64,000 nucleotides of DNA from an uncultured Pelagibacteraceae bacterium (GTDB lineage Bacteria; Pseudomonadota; Alphaproteobacteria; Pelagibacterales; Pelagibacteraceae). This document shows positions 55,976 through 64,000 of the stretch, piece after piece. The notes beneath the pieces are model-generated. The model saw only the letters and a list, made by a program, of their open reading frames with translations. It was not told the DNA's origin and ran no database searches. The DNA is taken from assembly GCA_902600485.1 (NCBI GenBank), contig CACKJD010000006.1:1-64000 (forward strand), in the 5' to 3' direction. The position numbers were made by a program, and so were the translations under genes. Within the stretch, counting starts at the first letter, position 1; each line of letters starts with the position of its first letter.

Positions 55976-56932
55976 ATGAAAATATTAATTTTACAAAACA
56001 GAATGGGAATAGGAGACATGATAATGTTTCTTCCATTTATTGAGGCTATTTCTAAAAAATTCAAAACGCCTGTAACTATTTTAGCAAAAAAAAATACTAA
56101 AGTAGAAATGTATTTTAATAATAAAGAAATTGTTGAAGAAATTATGTATCTTGAAAGAGAAGATAACAAGAAACACTCTGGCGTGAAGGGATTTTTTAAA
56201 TTAGTAAATGAATTAAAATTAAAAAAATTTGATAAAGTTTTCATATTTAATTCATCCTTAAGATATTTCCTAATTTCTAAATTTTCAGGTATAAAAGAAG
56301 TCTTTCACTACCCTTTATTTAAAAAAAAAAATCAACAAATTATAGAAGCAGCAAAAGAATTTACTCTCAAATCAATCGGAGAGGATATTGAAAGCACACC
56401 AAGGTTATTTTTAAAAGAACAAGATATTCTAAAAGCCAAAAAGGATCATTCTATTGATCAAAGTATTACAAATATAATACTTGGTATAGGTGGTTCAGGT
56501 AAAACTAAGAGGGTGCCAGCTTCAATATTTAAAAGTTTTATGAGCAAGGTGCTAAAAAGATCTAATTGTAGATTTTTTTTAATGACAGGTAATAACATTG
56601 ACGAGTTAAAAATTATGGATGAAATCATTGAAAGTGAGTACAAAGAATATTGTACACCACTAAATAATTTTACCATTAAAGAAATTTTGCCAATTATTCC
56701 TAATTGTCAAATAGCAATTTGTAATGACTCAAGTTTTAGTCATTTGTCTGCTGGACTTGGTATAAAGACGATTGTATTGATGGTAGATACACCTTTAATA
56801 TATGGAAGTTATAATAAAAATATGTATCCAATTCTTCCAGAGGGAGAAACAAACGTAACTCATGATACTTTGGGGAAAGATAAAATTAATCCTGAAGAAA
56901 TTTACAATAAATTTAAAAAATTATTAGGATAA
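55976..56932 (+). CDS. glycosyltransferase family 9 (heptosyltransferase-like)
   Basis: The 318-residue protein starts with ILILQNRMGIGDMIMFLPFIEA, the GT9 opening, and has GIGGSGKTKRVP (about 164-175) and ICNDSSFSHLSAGLGIKTI (about 246-264) for nucleotide-sugar binding. GT9 enzymes usually add heptose to LPS core, but the exact sugar here is not determined. It overlaps the convergent J-domain gene by 9 bases and lies 50 bases from the divergent aldolase gene. Confidence 0.85.
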   Translation: MKILILQNRMGIGDMIMFLPFIEAISKKFKTPVTILAKKNTKVEMYFNNKEIVEEIMYLEREDNKKHSGVKGFFKLVNELKLKKFDKVFIFNSSLRYFLISKFSGIKEVFHYPLFKKKNQQIIEAAKEFTLKSIGEDIESTPRLFLKEQDILKAKKDHSIDQSITNIILGIGGSGKTKRVPASIFKSFMSKVLKRSNCRFFLMTGNNIDELKIMDEIIESEYKEYCTPLNNFTIKEILPIIPNCQIAICNDSSFSHLSAGLGIKTIVLMVDTPLIYGSYNKNMYPILPEGETNVTHDTLGKDKINPEEIYNKFKKLLG

Positions 56933-57430
56933 ATTTTTCAAAACAGTATCTTTTGCTTCATTTACTATGGACGCGAGCCTATTTAATTCTGGACTTATAT
57001 CTGGATGTATTTTTTTCATTATTTTTTTATATGATTTTTGGACATCGTCCTTTGTATATTTTTTTTTAGGGTCTAAATTTAAAATTCTATATGCTTCATC
57101 TAATGGAATACTTTTTGCACTGGATTGTTGAAATGTATTAAAATTAAAGCGACCTGAATTTTTTAGAACTCTTAATAATCCCCAAATTCTGAAGAGTTGT
57201 ATTAATGAAAGTCCTGCTTTTGTTTTTATAATAGGTAAAATCATTAACAAAAAAGGTAAAGAAAAAATAAATCTTCCAGCAAAGATCATTAATAAAGCAA
57301 GTCCTATAGAGCCAAAAATAATAAGCTTTCTAATTAAATTAGATATTTTTTTACTCGAAGTTTTGGTAAACCAATTTAATAACAAATACAGGATGACAAA
57401 AATAACTACTGATATTAAAAAAAAATTCAT
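56924..57430 (-). CDS. membrane-anchored J-domain protein
   Basis: The 168-residue protein has N-terminal membrane helices (about 3-20, 36-50 and 54-68) and a short C-terminal J domain (about 110-165) with the essential HPD at 142-144 inside KKIHPDISPELN. J domains stimulate DnaK-type Hsp70. The layout resembles mitochondrial Pam18/TIM14 and bacterial DjlA-like or DnaJ-like membrane proteins. It starts 13 bases from the divergent peptidase gene. Confidence 0.85.
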   Translation of the reverse strand: MNFFLISVVIFVILYLLLNWFTKTSSKKISNLIRKLIIFGSIGLALLMIFAGRFIFSLPFLLMILPIIKTKAGLSLIQLFRIWGLLRVLKNSGRFNFNTFQQSSAKSIPLDEAYRILNLDPKKKYTKDDVQKSYKKIMKKIHPDISPELNRLASIVNEAKDTVLKNLS

Positions 57431-57443
57431 GTATTAGATCCAA

Positions 57444-59525
57444 ATGAAAATACCACAATTAAGAAAAAAACTGGAGGTTAAATCTTGCCACAATACTAGT
57501 TGGGAAGATAATTACAGTTGGGTCCACCAAAAAAATATTCTTGAAGTCCTTAAAGATGGAAGCAAACTTCTCCCTGAAGTCAGAGATTATTTAAATGAAG
57601 AGAATAAATATACTGACTTTCAATTAAAGGACACCTCTGAAATCCAGAAAACATTATTTAAAGAAATAAAAGGCAGAATAAAATTAGAGGATGAATCTTT
57701 AAAGTACAAAGATAAAGCATATGAATATTGGACTAAAACCACTGAAAAAGGGAACTATTCTATAAAACTCAGAAAAAAAATTGGTACTGAAAATATTGAA
57801 GAAATTTGGAATGGTGATTTAGAGAAAAAAAAACTAAATACAAATTATTTTGGAGTTGGTGATTTAGAGGTTAGTTATAACGACAAATATTTAGCATACT
57901 CATTGGATGTTAAAGGCTCTGAGTACTTTACAATTTATGTAAGAGATATCAAAACAAATACCTTTGTTACAGAAGAAATTAAGGATACTTCAGGGTCAAT
58001 AATGTTTAGTCTTGATGACAAATTTATTTTTTATTCAAAACTAGATGAAAATCATAGACCTAGAAAAATATTTAGACACGAAATTGGAAAAGCTGTTAAA
58101 GATGATATTTTAATTTTTGAAGAAAAAACTAAAGCTTTTACTGTTGGTATTGGTCTTACATCAGATGAAAAATACTATTTAATTACCAGTTCAGATCATA
58201 ATACAACTGAAAAATATTATTTTCATGTTGATGAGAAAATACCTGAGCCTAAACTGATTAAAGAACGCGAGAAAGGTATAATTTATTCTATAAATTCATG
58301 GAATAATAATTTTTACATGCATACTAATAAAGATGCAGAAGACTTTAAGATTTTAGTATCAAAAAATATAAATTCAAATCAGTGGGAAGATTTTATAAGT
58401 GCCAAAGATGAGACTTTGATAGGAAGTTTAGTATTTTTAAATAACTGGATTATAAGAACAGAATTAACTAATGCTTTGGATAAAGTTTTCATAAGAAATA
58501 TAATAACAAATGAAGAAGAGGAGCTAATATTTACTGATGAAAAAGTTTATGATCCAAGTGTTTCTTTAAGACAAAAAGATCGAGATACAGATGAAATTTA
58601 TATTTCCTACTCTACCCCTAAAACTCAGAATAGAACTTATCTTTACAATATAAAAACAAAGGAAAAAAAATTAGTTAAAGAACAGATAATACCATCTGGG
58701 CATGAACCAAATGATTATATAGTTGAGAGATTGGAATGCCCTTCACATGACGGTAGGGTTGTGCCAATTACAATAACCAGGCATAAAAATACTCCTATTG
58801 ATGGTTCTGCCGAGTTGTTGCTTTATGGATATGGATCATATGGTCACTCAATGTCGCCAACCTTTTCTTCAACAAGACTAAGTTTAATAAAAAGAAATAT
58901 TATCTGGGCTACCGCTCATATCCGAGGAGGTATGGAAAGAGGAATGAAATGGTGGAAAGAGGGTAAACTATTAAACAAAAAAAACACTTTTAAAGATTAT
59001 ATTGCTTGTGCAAAATTCTTGATTGAAAAAAAATATACAAGTAAAAAAAAAATTATTGGAATGGGTGGGTCTGCAGGTGGATTGTTAATGGGTGCTGTTG
59101 TAAATGAAGAACCAGATTTATTTTTAGGTGTAATTATGGCTGTGCCTTTTGTAGACAGTCTTACGACTAATCTGGATCATTCACTACCTTTAACAATTGG
59201 AGAATTTGACGAATTTGGCAATGCAAAAGACAATAAAAAACATTTTGATTACATATATTCTTATGCGCCATATAATAATATTAAAAAAACTGATTACCCT
59301 AATATTTTAATAACAACGAGTTTAAGTGATAATAGAGTATTGTTTGATGAACCCTTAAAATTTACAGCTAAACTCAGAGAATATAAGACTGATAATAATT
59401 TACTATTACTTAAAACTGAAATGGAAGCTGGCCACGGTGGTAAGTCTGGAAGAGATGGCGCAATTGAGGATATTGCATTTGATTACGCTTTTATTTTAAA
59501 AATTGCTAATAAAATTAATGAATAA
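57444..59525 (+). CDS. ptrB: S9-family oligopeptidase (oligopeptidase B/prolyl oligopeptidase-like)
   Basis: The product cleaves short peptides. The 693-residue protein combines an N-terminal beta-propeller (about 75-410) with a C-terminal alpha/beta-hydrolase. The nucleophile Ser543 lies in GMGGSAGGLL, His664 in EAGHGGKSGR, and the Asp is likely in LSDNRV (about residue 630). GYGSYG and IRGGMERGMKWW are typical of the S9A group. No signal peptide is seen, so it is cytoplasmic. It overlaps the SET gene by 8 bases. Confidence 0.93.
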   Translation: MKIPQLRKKLEVKSCHNTSWEDNYSWVHQKNILEVLKDGSKLLPEVRDYLNEENKYTDFQLKDTSEIQKTLFKEIKGRIKLEDESLKYKDKAYEYWTKTTEKGNYSIKLRKKIGTENIEEIWNGDLEKKKLNTNYFGVGDLEVSYNDKYLAYSLDVKGSEYFTIYVRDIKTNTFVTEEIKDTSGSIMFSLDDKFIFYSKLDENHRPRKIFRHEIGKAVKDDILIFEEKTKAFTVGIGLTSDEKYYLITSSDHNTTEKYYFHVDEKIPEPKLIKEREKGIIYSINSWNNNFYMHTNKDAEDFKILVSKNINSNQWEDFISAKDETLIGSLVFLNNWIIRTELTNALDKVFIRNIITNEEEELIFTDEKVYDPSVSLRQKDRDTDEIYISYSTPKTQNRTYLYNIKTKEKKLVKEQIIPSGHEPNDYIVERLECPSHDGRVVPITITRHKNTPIDGSAELLLYGYGSYGHSMSPTFSSTRLSLIKRNIIWATAHIRGGMERGMKWWKEGKLLNKKNTFKDYIACAKFLIEKKYTSKKKIIGMGGSAGGLLMGAVVNEEPDLFLGVIMAVPFVDSLTTNLDHSLPLTIGEFDEFGNAKDNKKHFDYIYSYAPYNNIKKTDYPNILITTSLSDNRVLFDEPLKFTAKLREYKTDNNLLLLKTEMEAGHGGKSGRDGAIEDIAFDYAFILKIANKINE

Positions 59526-59988
59526 ACTTTACAGAATCAAAGACTCAAAAATAGACAAAAAAGGTTTGTATGCAAAAAAAGATATAGCACCAGGAACTAG
59601 AATAATTCAATATATTGGAAAATTAATCACTAAAAAGCAAACAGAGAACAATGATAAATTTGATAATGATAAAGATATATATTTATTTAATTTAAATAAC
59701 AGATACGATTTAGACGGTGATTTTAAATGGAATACTGCTCGATTAATTAATCATTCATGTGACCCAAATTGTGAAGTTGAAGGCAAAGGTTTAGAAATCT
59801 GGGTTACATCAATAAGATTTATAAAAAAAGGAGAAGAATTAAGTTATGATTATGGTTTTGGTTTTGACCAAGATTATAAGCAATTTCCTTGTAAATGTGG
59901 CTCTAAGAAATGCTGCGGTTATATTGTTCGTGAAGGCTCTAGATGGAGGATTAATAAAAAATTCAGAGTAAATAAAGTCAGTAAATAA
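59518..59988 (+). CDS. SET-domain protein-lysine methyltransferase
   Basis: This compact 156-residue SET domain has GLYAKKDIAPGTRIIQYIG (about 16-34), the pseudoknot motif INHSCDPN (77-84) and ELSYDYGFG (107-115). A post-SET cysteine group CKCGSKKCCG (125-134) can bind zinc near the active site. Such domains methylate lysines in proteins with SAM. They are mainly eukaryotic but occur in some bacteria; the target here is unknown. The ATG at 59518 lies inside the end of the peptidase gene. The 3' end overlaps truA by 11 bases. Confidence 0.9.
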   Translation: MNKLYRIKDSKIDKKGLYAKKDIAPGTRIIQYIGKLITKKQTENNDKFDNDKDIYLFNLNNRYDLDGDFKWNTARLINHSCDPNCEVEGKGLEIWVTSIRFIKKGEELSYDYGFGFDQDYKQFPCKCGSKKCCGYIVREGSRWRINKKFRVNKVSK

Positions 59989-60718
59989 CTCTCTCTAAGT
60001 AAAGCCCAGTTCCTGGTGCTGGAGGTGCACATAAATTTCTATTTTTAGATTTAAGAACCTTTTTAAATTTATTAATTGTCCACTTTTTTTCACCAACATA
60101 TTTTAGGCACCCAACGATTGATCTCACTTGTTGTTTTAAAAAAGATCTAGATTTTATCTTTATTTCAATAATATCATTATTCTTTTTTATTATTAAAGAG
60201 TCGATAGTTCTTATAGGGCTGGATGCTGAACAGTTTGAGGCTCTAAAAACAGATAGATCGTGTGTTCCTTTTAAAAAGTGTGATGCTTTTTTTATCAGTT
60301 TATAATCTAATTTTTTTCTAACGTACCACCCTCTATCTCTATTTATTGAAGGTAAACTTTCGCGATTATGTATTAAATATTTATAAATTCTTTTTTTTGC
60401 TGAATATCTAGCATGAAATGTCAAAGGTCTTTTTTTAATTTTAACAACAGTTATAAACTTTTCATTTAAAAAAAAATTTAAAGTGTTGAAAAACTTTTTA
60501 ATATTATTAATTTTATTTTTAACATCAAAGTGAGCCGATTGTTCGATAGCGTGTACCTTTGAGTCTGTTCTACCTGATCCATATAATTTTACTTTTTCTT
60601 TAAGAATTTTTTTTAAAATTTTTTCAACAGTGCCTTGAATTGTAATTTGTTTTTTTTGGTACTGCCATCCATAAAAATTTGTTCCTACATATTCCATTAA
60701 TATTTGGTATCTATGCAT
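59978..60718 (-). CDS. truA: tRNA pseudouridine(38-40) synthase
   Basis: TruA isomerises uridines in the tRNA anticodon arm. The 246-residue protein has the catalytic Asp52 in GSGRTDSKVHA (about 47-57), the N-terminal YGWQYQKKQITIQG segment and FLKQQVRSIVG late in the chain. It overlaps fmt by 8 bases and lies in a fmt-truA-def translation-related group. Confidence 0.96.
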   Translation of the reverse strand: MHRYQILMEYVGTNFYGWQYQKKQITIQGTVEKILKKILKEKVKLYGSGRTDSKVHAIEQSAHFDVKNKINNIKKFFNTLNFFLNEKFITVVKIKKRPLTFHARYSAKKRIYKYLIHNRESLPSINRDRGWYVRKKLDYKLIKKASHFLKGTHDLSVFRASNCSASSPIRTIDSLIIKKNNDIIEIKIKSRSFLKQQVRSIVGCLKYVGEKKWTINKFKKVLKSKNRNLCAPPAPGTGLYLERVIY

Positions 60719-61637
60719 CTATTAAATTAATACCTTTTTTTATTTTTGTGCCTAAAATGAAATCTTTGATATTTTGAATTTTTTTACCCTCTCTTTGAAT
60801 TTCTAAAATTTTGATAGAGTTTGTACCACAAGATACTTCAATATTATCATTTATTACTTTGCCAGGAGTAGCATTATTTTTTGAAACGCTTGCTTTTAAT
60901 ATTTTATATCTAGCACCATCAAAGTAAAACCACGCTCCTGGGACAGGATATAAACCATTAATTTTACCGATGATATTTTCAGCTTTATCATTCCAATCTA
61001 TTCTTCCTTCCTCTTTGTTAATTTTATTTGCGTAAGTCGCTTTAGAATGATCTTGTTCAAAAAAATTTTTTTTGTTTGCAAAAATACTCTCAATATCATC
61101 AACAATTTTTTCAGCAGCGAGATTAGATAGCCTAAGTGATAAATCCTCAGCATTATCATCTTTATTTATGTTGATTTTATACTGACTGTAAACTTTACCT
61201 TGATCCAATTTTTCGTTAATTTGCATGATACTTATGCCAGTTTCATTATCTAGATTCATAATTGAACGTTGAATTGGTGCAGCACCTCTTAATTTAGGTA
61301 GTAAAGATGCATGAATATTTATAAATCCCCTATCACAAACATCTAAAATAGCTTTTGGCAATATTTGTCCATATGCTACTACTATTGCTATATCTGCCTC
61401 TAATTTTTCTAAAATATTTTTTTCATCATCTAGGTTGTTAAAATTTTCTGGTGTTCTAACTTTTAAATCATTTTCTTCACAAAATTTATGAATTGGAGAT
61501 TTTCTTACTTTATGACCTCTGTTACTTTTGCTTGGAGGCTGGGTATAAACTATAGGTATATTGTAACCTTTGCTAAAAATTGATTTTAAAATTGGAACTG
61601 CAAATAAAGGGGTTCCCATGAAAACAATTTTTTTCAT
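60711..61637 (-). CDS. fmt: methionyl-tRNA formyltransferase
   Basis: Fmt formylates initiator Met-tRNA. The 308-residue protein has FMGTPLFAVPIL at the start, the catalytic NIHASLLPKLRG (107-118), and a C-terminal tRNA-binding domain containing YPVPGAWFYFDG. It lies 6 bases downstream of def, the enzyme that later removes the formyl group. The pairing is standard in bacteria. Confidence 0.97.
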   Translation of the reverse strand: MKKIVFMGTPLFAVPILKSIFSKGYNIPIVYTQPPSKSNRGHKVRKSPIHKFCEENDLKVRTPENFNNLDDEKNILEKLEADIAIVVAYGQILPKAILDVCDRGFINIHASLLPKLRGAAPIQRSIMNLDNETGISIMQINEKLDQGKVYSQYKININKDDNAEDLSLRLSNLAAEKIVDDIESIFANKKNFFEQDHSKATYANKINKEEGRIDWNDKAENIIGKINGLYPVPGAWFYFDGARYKILKASVSKNNATPGKVINDNIEVSCGTNSIKILEIQREGKKIQNIKDFILGTKIKKGINLIDA

Positions 61638-61643
61638 AATTGT

Positions 61644-62168
61644 TTAGATAACCAATCTTTTTTGCTCAATTTTTTGTTTTGATAATTTTTTTAATATTAT
61701 GTCTCTCTTGAGTTTAGACAAATAGTCAATAAATAGTATTCCTTTTAAGTGATCTATTTCATGTTGAATACATGTTGCTAATAAACCAGTCGCTTTTAAA
61801 ATTTTTTTTTCTCCTTTGTAATCTAAATATTGAACTTCGCACTCACTAGGTCTCTTTACCTCAGCAAATAAATTAGGTATTGATAGACATCCTTCTTCGT
61901 ATTTAGATAATTTTTCGCTTTTTTTTATAATTTTAGGATTGATAAAATACATAGGATCCTTCTTTTTTTCTTTAGTTAGTAAATCAATTACTATTAAATT
62001 TTTTGGTATACCGATTTGGATAGCTGCAAGACCTATTCCGTTTGCAGAATACATTGTTTCTAACATGTCATCTAAAAGATTTTGTATTTCTTTATTTACT
62101 TCATTTACAGGTTGTGAAACTTGTCTTAAGATTTTATTTGGTTCTATTAAAATTTTTTTTACTGCCAT
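61644..62168 (-). CDS. def: peptide deformylase
   Basis: Def removes formyl groups from nascent proteins. The 174-residue metalloprotein has all three motifs: GIGLAAIQIG (44-53), EGCLSIP (92-98) with the metal-binding Cys94, and QHEIDH (135-140) with both His ligands. It opens a def-fmt-truA minus-strand group and lies 31 bases downstream of the long exported protein gene. Confidence 0.97.
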   Translation of the reverse strand: MAVKKILIEPNKILRQVSQPVNEVNKEIQNLLDDMLETMYSANGIGLAAIQIGIPKNLIVIDLLTKEKKKDPMYFINPKIIKKSEKLSKYEEGCLSIPNLFAEVKRPSECEVQYLDYKGEKKILKATGLLATCIQHEIDHLKGILFIDYLSKLKRDIILKKLSKQKIEQKRLVI

Positions 62169-62199
62169 TAAAAGGTTTTAATACAAAATTAAGAAAAAC

Positions 62200-63927
62200 T
62201 TAAGCCCTTAAAGGCAAAACACTGTACAATATCTCATTTCTGATTGGGTCAATATTCATTTGATTAAGAGCATTGATCAAGAAATAAAGAGTTTCAGATC
62301 CTAAATCCTCAATCTTATCTTGGCCAATAATCTCAATTAATCTTAAAACTGCCATTCCAATTTCTCTATCATTTATCAAAACTTGGATATCAGTTGGGAT
62401 AGTATTTTCCTTGGAGTTGAACAAATCTTTATACTCATCCTTAATTTCAATACCATCCGAAACCATTGCTTCAATCAATATAATATCTTTAGTAATTAAA
62501 TAATTTGTTTTACTTTTTTTTACTTTTTTAAGATAGTTATTTAAGTCTTTTTCGATTTTTTTGATTGGAACATTTTCCTTACCAAAATATTTTACTAACT
62601 TGGATTGGTGTAAAATTTTATTATCATATTTGATATCTCTATCTAGTTTATCTTGTTCTAAGCTTTTAGAATAGAATTCAGTAAGATCAGAGGATAAGTC
62701 TTTTAAGTCATATTTTTTTAATATTTTTTTTAACTCATCATCAAATGCATTGGAAATATTGTCATTTTCGAAACTTTCTTTTAGAGCCCTTGATAACTTA
62801 ACTGCAATGTTAGGATCTTTGTTTAAAAGTATGCCTTGATACAACAAAGCTCTTGATTGTATTTTTGAAATTTTACGTATTTCATCATCAATATTTAATA
62901 ATTGATCTACTGAAAACTGGAATCTTTTATATAAATTTAGTAAATCTATTTCTTCATAATTTCCTTGATGAGTAGCTTTTTCAAGAAGACTGATTTGTTT
63001 CTCATCCTCAGTATCAATATTATTTAAACTTTCTAATAAATTATTAGATGACAAATATCTCCAATATATTTTAGATGTTTTATCATTTGGTATATATTTA
63101 TATTCTTTGTTTGTTAGATACGATAAATGTAAGTTTAATAGATCTGTTTCTGAAGTGTCTGGGGAGTTAGAAACATAGCCTTGTAAATATTGAAATTTTT
63201 TTTCAAAAAAAGGATCTTTATAACCTAGTTCTTTCTCTAGATCATATCTAAGAGAGGCTTGCTCGTTTTTTTTTAAATAAATGAGACAATAAATAGAAAA
63301 CTTCTTCAAATAATTATCTTTGAAATTTGTGTTAAGTTCTTCTAAAAATTCACATGCTTTTTTACTTTCATTAATTGAAAGTAACTCATTTAAAACAAAT
63401 TTAGTTAATTGGTCCTTTGAATCAATATCAATATTTTTTTTTAAATACTCTTTAATTAAATCAACATCTTTAAACTTAATCAACCAATCAGATTTAATAT
63501 CTAAAAAGACTTTTTCATCTATCTCATCTTTAGGAGAATATGAATTTGTCAAAAGAAGTTTTGTGTAAATATTTTTTGCATCTTCTGACAATGTCATATT
63601 ATTAATTTTTTTTGACAATTCAAAAATTTTGTTCGGCTCTGTATTATTCCACATTTCTAAATCAAAACCATTTTCCTCTGGATCATACAATCCAACTACC
63701 TTTTTTTTGTTTAAAATTTCACCTTCTTCAATACTGCTTGTGAGATTGTTATTTATAACAATAGTTTCAGATGGTTCGTTGTTATCTTCCAAATCTGAAT
63801 TTGTTGTAATATTTTCAACTTTTTCTTTTTCTATGCTCCATATATCAACTGGTTCATTAGCATAAGAAAATGAGTAAGAAATTGATAACAATAAAATGGT
63901 TATATTTATAAAAATTTTATTTAACAA
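62200..63927 (-). CDS. long exported helical protein of unknown function
   Basis: I do not recognise this 575-residue protein. It has an N-terminal signal peptide (about 1-23, ending SYA), an acidic low-complexity stretch (about 30-75), then the phrase VVGLYDPEENGFDLEMWNNT (about 77-96), followed by a largely helical body that may contain degenerate TPR-like repeats. The start is TTG, overlapping the end of the upstream gene; no ATG fits the signal peptide. It is probably periplasmic. Confidence 0.7.
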   Translation of the reverse strand: MLNKIFINITILLLSISYSFSYANEPVDIWSIEKEKVENITTNSDLEDNNEPSETIVINNNLTSSIEEGEILNKKKVVGLYDPEENGFDLEMWNNTEPNKIFELSKKINNMTLSEDAKNIYTKLLLTNSYSPKDEIDEKVFLDIKSDWLIKFKDVDLIKEYLKKNIDIDSKDQLTKFVLNELLSINESKKACEFLEELNTNFKDNYLKKFSIYCLIYLKKNEQASLRYDLEKELGYKDPFFEKKFQYLQGYVSNSPDTSETDLLNLHLSYLTNKEYKYIPNDKTSKIYWRYLSSNNLLESLNNIDTEDEKQISLLEKATHQGNYEEIDLLNLYKRFQFSVDQLLNIDDEIRKISKIQSRALLYQGILLNKDPNIAVKLSRALKESFENDNISNAFDDELKKILKKYDLKDLSSDLTEFYSKSLEQDKLDRDIKYDNKILHQSKLVKYFGKENVPIKKIEKDLNNYLKKVKKSKTNYLITKDIILIEAMVSDGIEIKDEYKDLFNSKENTIPTDIQVLINDREIGMAVLRLIEIIGQDKIEDLGSETLYFLINALNQMNIDPIRNEILYSVLPLRA

Positions 63928-64000
63928 TTTTTAAATTTTCTCTTGGTATTTCTTGCTTAATTAATTTATTTGGTGCAGGGAAATTTATTTTTCCTACAAA
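63917..64000 (-). CDS. 3' end of an unidentified gene
   Basis: The minus-strand frame is open from the right edge to a TAA at 63917-63919, giving 27 C-terminal residues, including GKINFPAPNKLIKQEIPREN. Its end overlaps the start of the next gene by 11 bases, as is common here. The piece is too short for identification. Confidence 0.5.
   Translation of the reverse strand, partial: FVGKINFPAPNKLIKQEIPRENLKIVK

Overview
The window is a stretch of a very AT-rich, extremely compact genome and reads as a SAR11-type marine alphaproteobacterium ('Candidatus Pelagibacter' or a close relative). The evidence is: a CcrM-type cell-cycle DNA methyltransferase; F0 ATP synthase genes with separate b and b' subunits; a mitochondrial-like aa3 cytochrome oxidase cluster (ctaC-D-B-G-E plus SURF1); the alphaproteobacterial small proteins DUF2093 and BamF/DUF3035; and a carotenoid-to-retinal cassette (crtI-crtB-crtY-blh) of the kind that supplies proteorhodopsin. 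No insertion sequence, phage gene, CRISPR array or rRNA was seen. One tRNA (Gln, TTG) is present. No gene-free stretch exceeds about 140 bases. Neighbouring genes commonly overlap or abut, including divergent pairs whose start codons touch.

Layout. 1-2.9 kb: tail of a TrmL-like tRNA methylase, hemF, greA, a CCA-adding enzyme family gene and tRNA-Gln. 3-9 kb: ispE, a TPR protein, a family-4-type uracil-DNA glycosylase, rnhB, ccrM with its own GANTC-bearing promoter, and a flavin monooxygenase. 9-15.8 kb: mutY, a DciA-like DUF721 protein, a DsbA-like thiol oxidoreductase, a strikingly short SMC, then the F0 operon atpI-B-E-F'-F. 15.9-22.5 kb: crtI-crtB-crtY-blh running straight into ispH-thrB-rnhA. 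22.5-30.6 kb (minus strand): peroxiredoxin, thrC, SURF1, coxC, ctaG, an unlisted 40-residue membrane protein, ctaB, coxA, coxB and rsmE.

30.6-43 kb: a stress/detoxification-like group (HAD dehalogenase, dual CDGSH protein, DoxX, pirin, quinone reductase), ubiA, a lipid A block (msbA, waaA, lpxK, lpxL), purD, rsmD and a short pgi. 43-48.3 kb (minus): bamF-like lipoprotein, lspA, ileS, ribF and a NagD-like HAD. 48.3-50.4 kb: groES-groEL with a heat-shock-like promoter and the clearest intrinsic terminator in the window. 50.4-57.4 kb is the least understood part: a zinc-ribbon methyltransferase, three small membrane proteins (PsiE-like, unknown, YczE-like), a DUF6134-like exported protein, a lysine-rich coiled-coil protein, an atypical DapA-family aldolase, a GT9 glycosyltransferase and a membrane J-domain protein. 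57.4-64 kb: an S9 oligopeptidase overlapping a SET-domain protein methyltransferase, truA-fmt-def, a long exported protein of unknown role, and the tail of one more gene.

Functional links: IspE and IspH (MEP pathway) supply precursors for CrtB/I/Y and Blh, and also for the prenyl chains used by UbiA and CtaB. HemF and CtaB feed heme to CoxA, which CtaG and SURF1 help assemble. MsbA/WaaA/LpxK/LpxL, BamF and LspA serve the outer membrane. No convincing wholly new multi-gene system was found. The strongest oddities are the SMC protein with no visible hinge, the ccrM promoter carrying two of CcrM's own target sites, the lysine-rich coiled-coil protein, and the SET-domain protein coupled to a peptidase gene.
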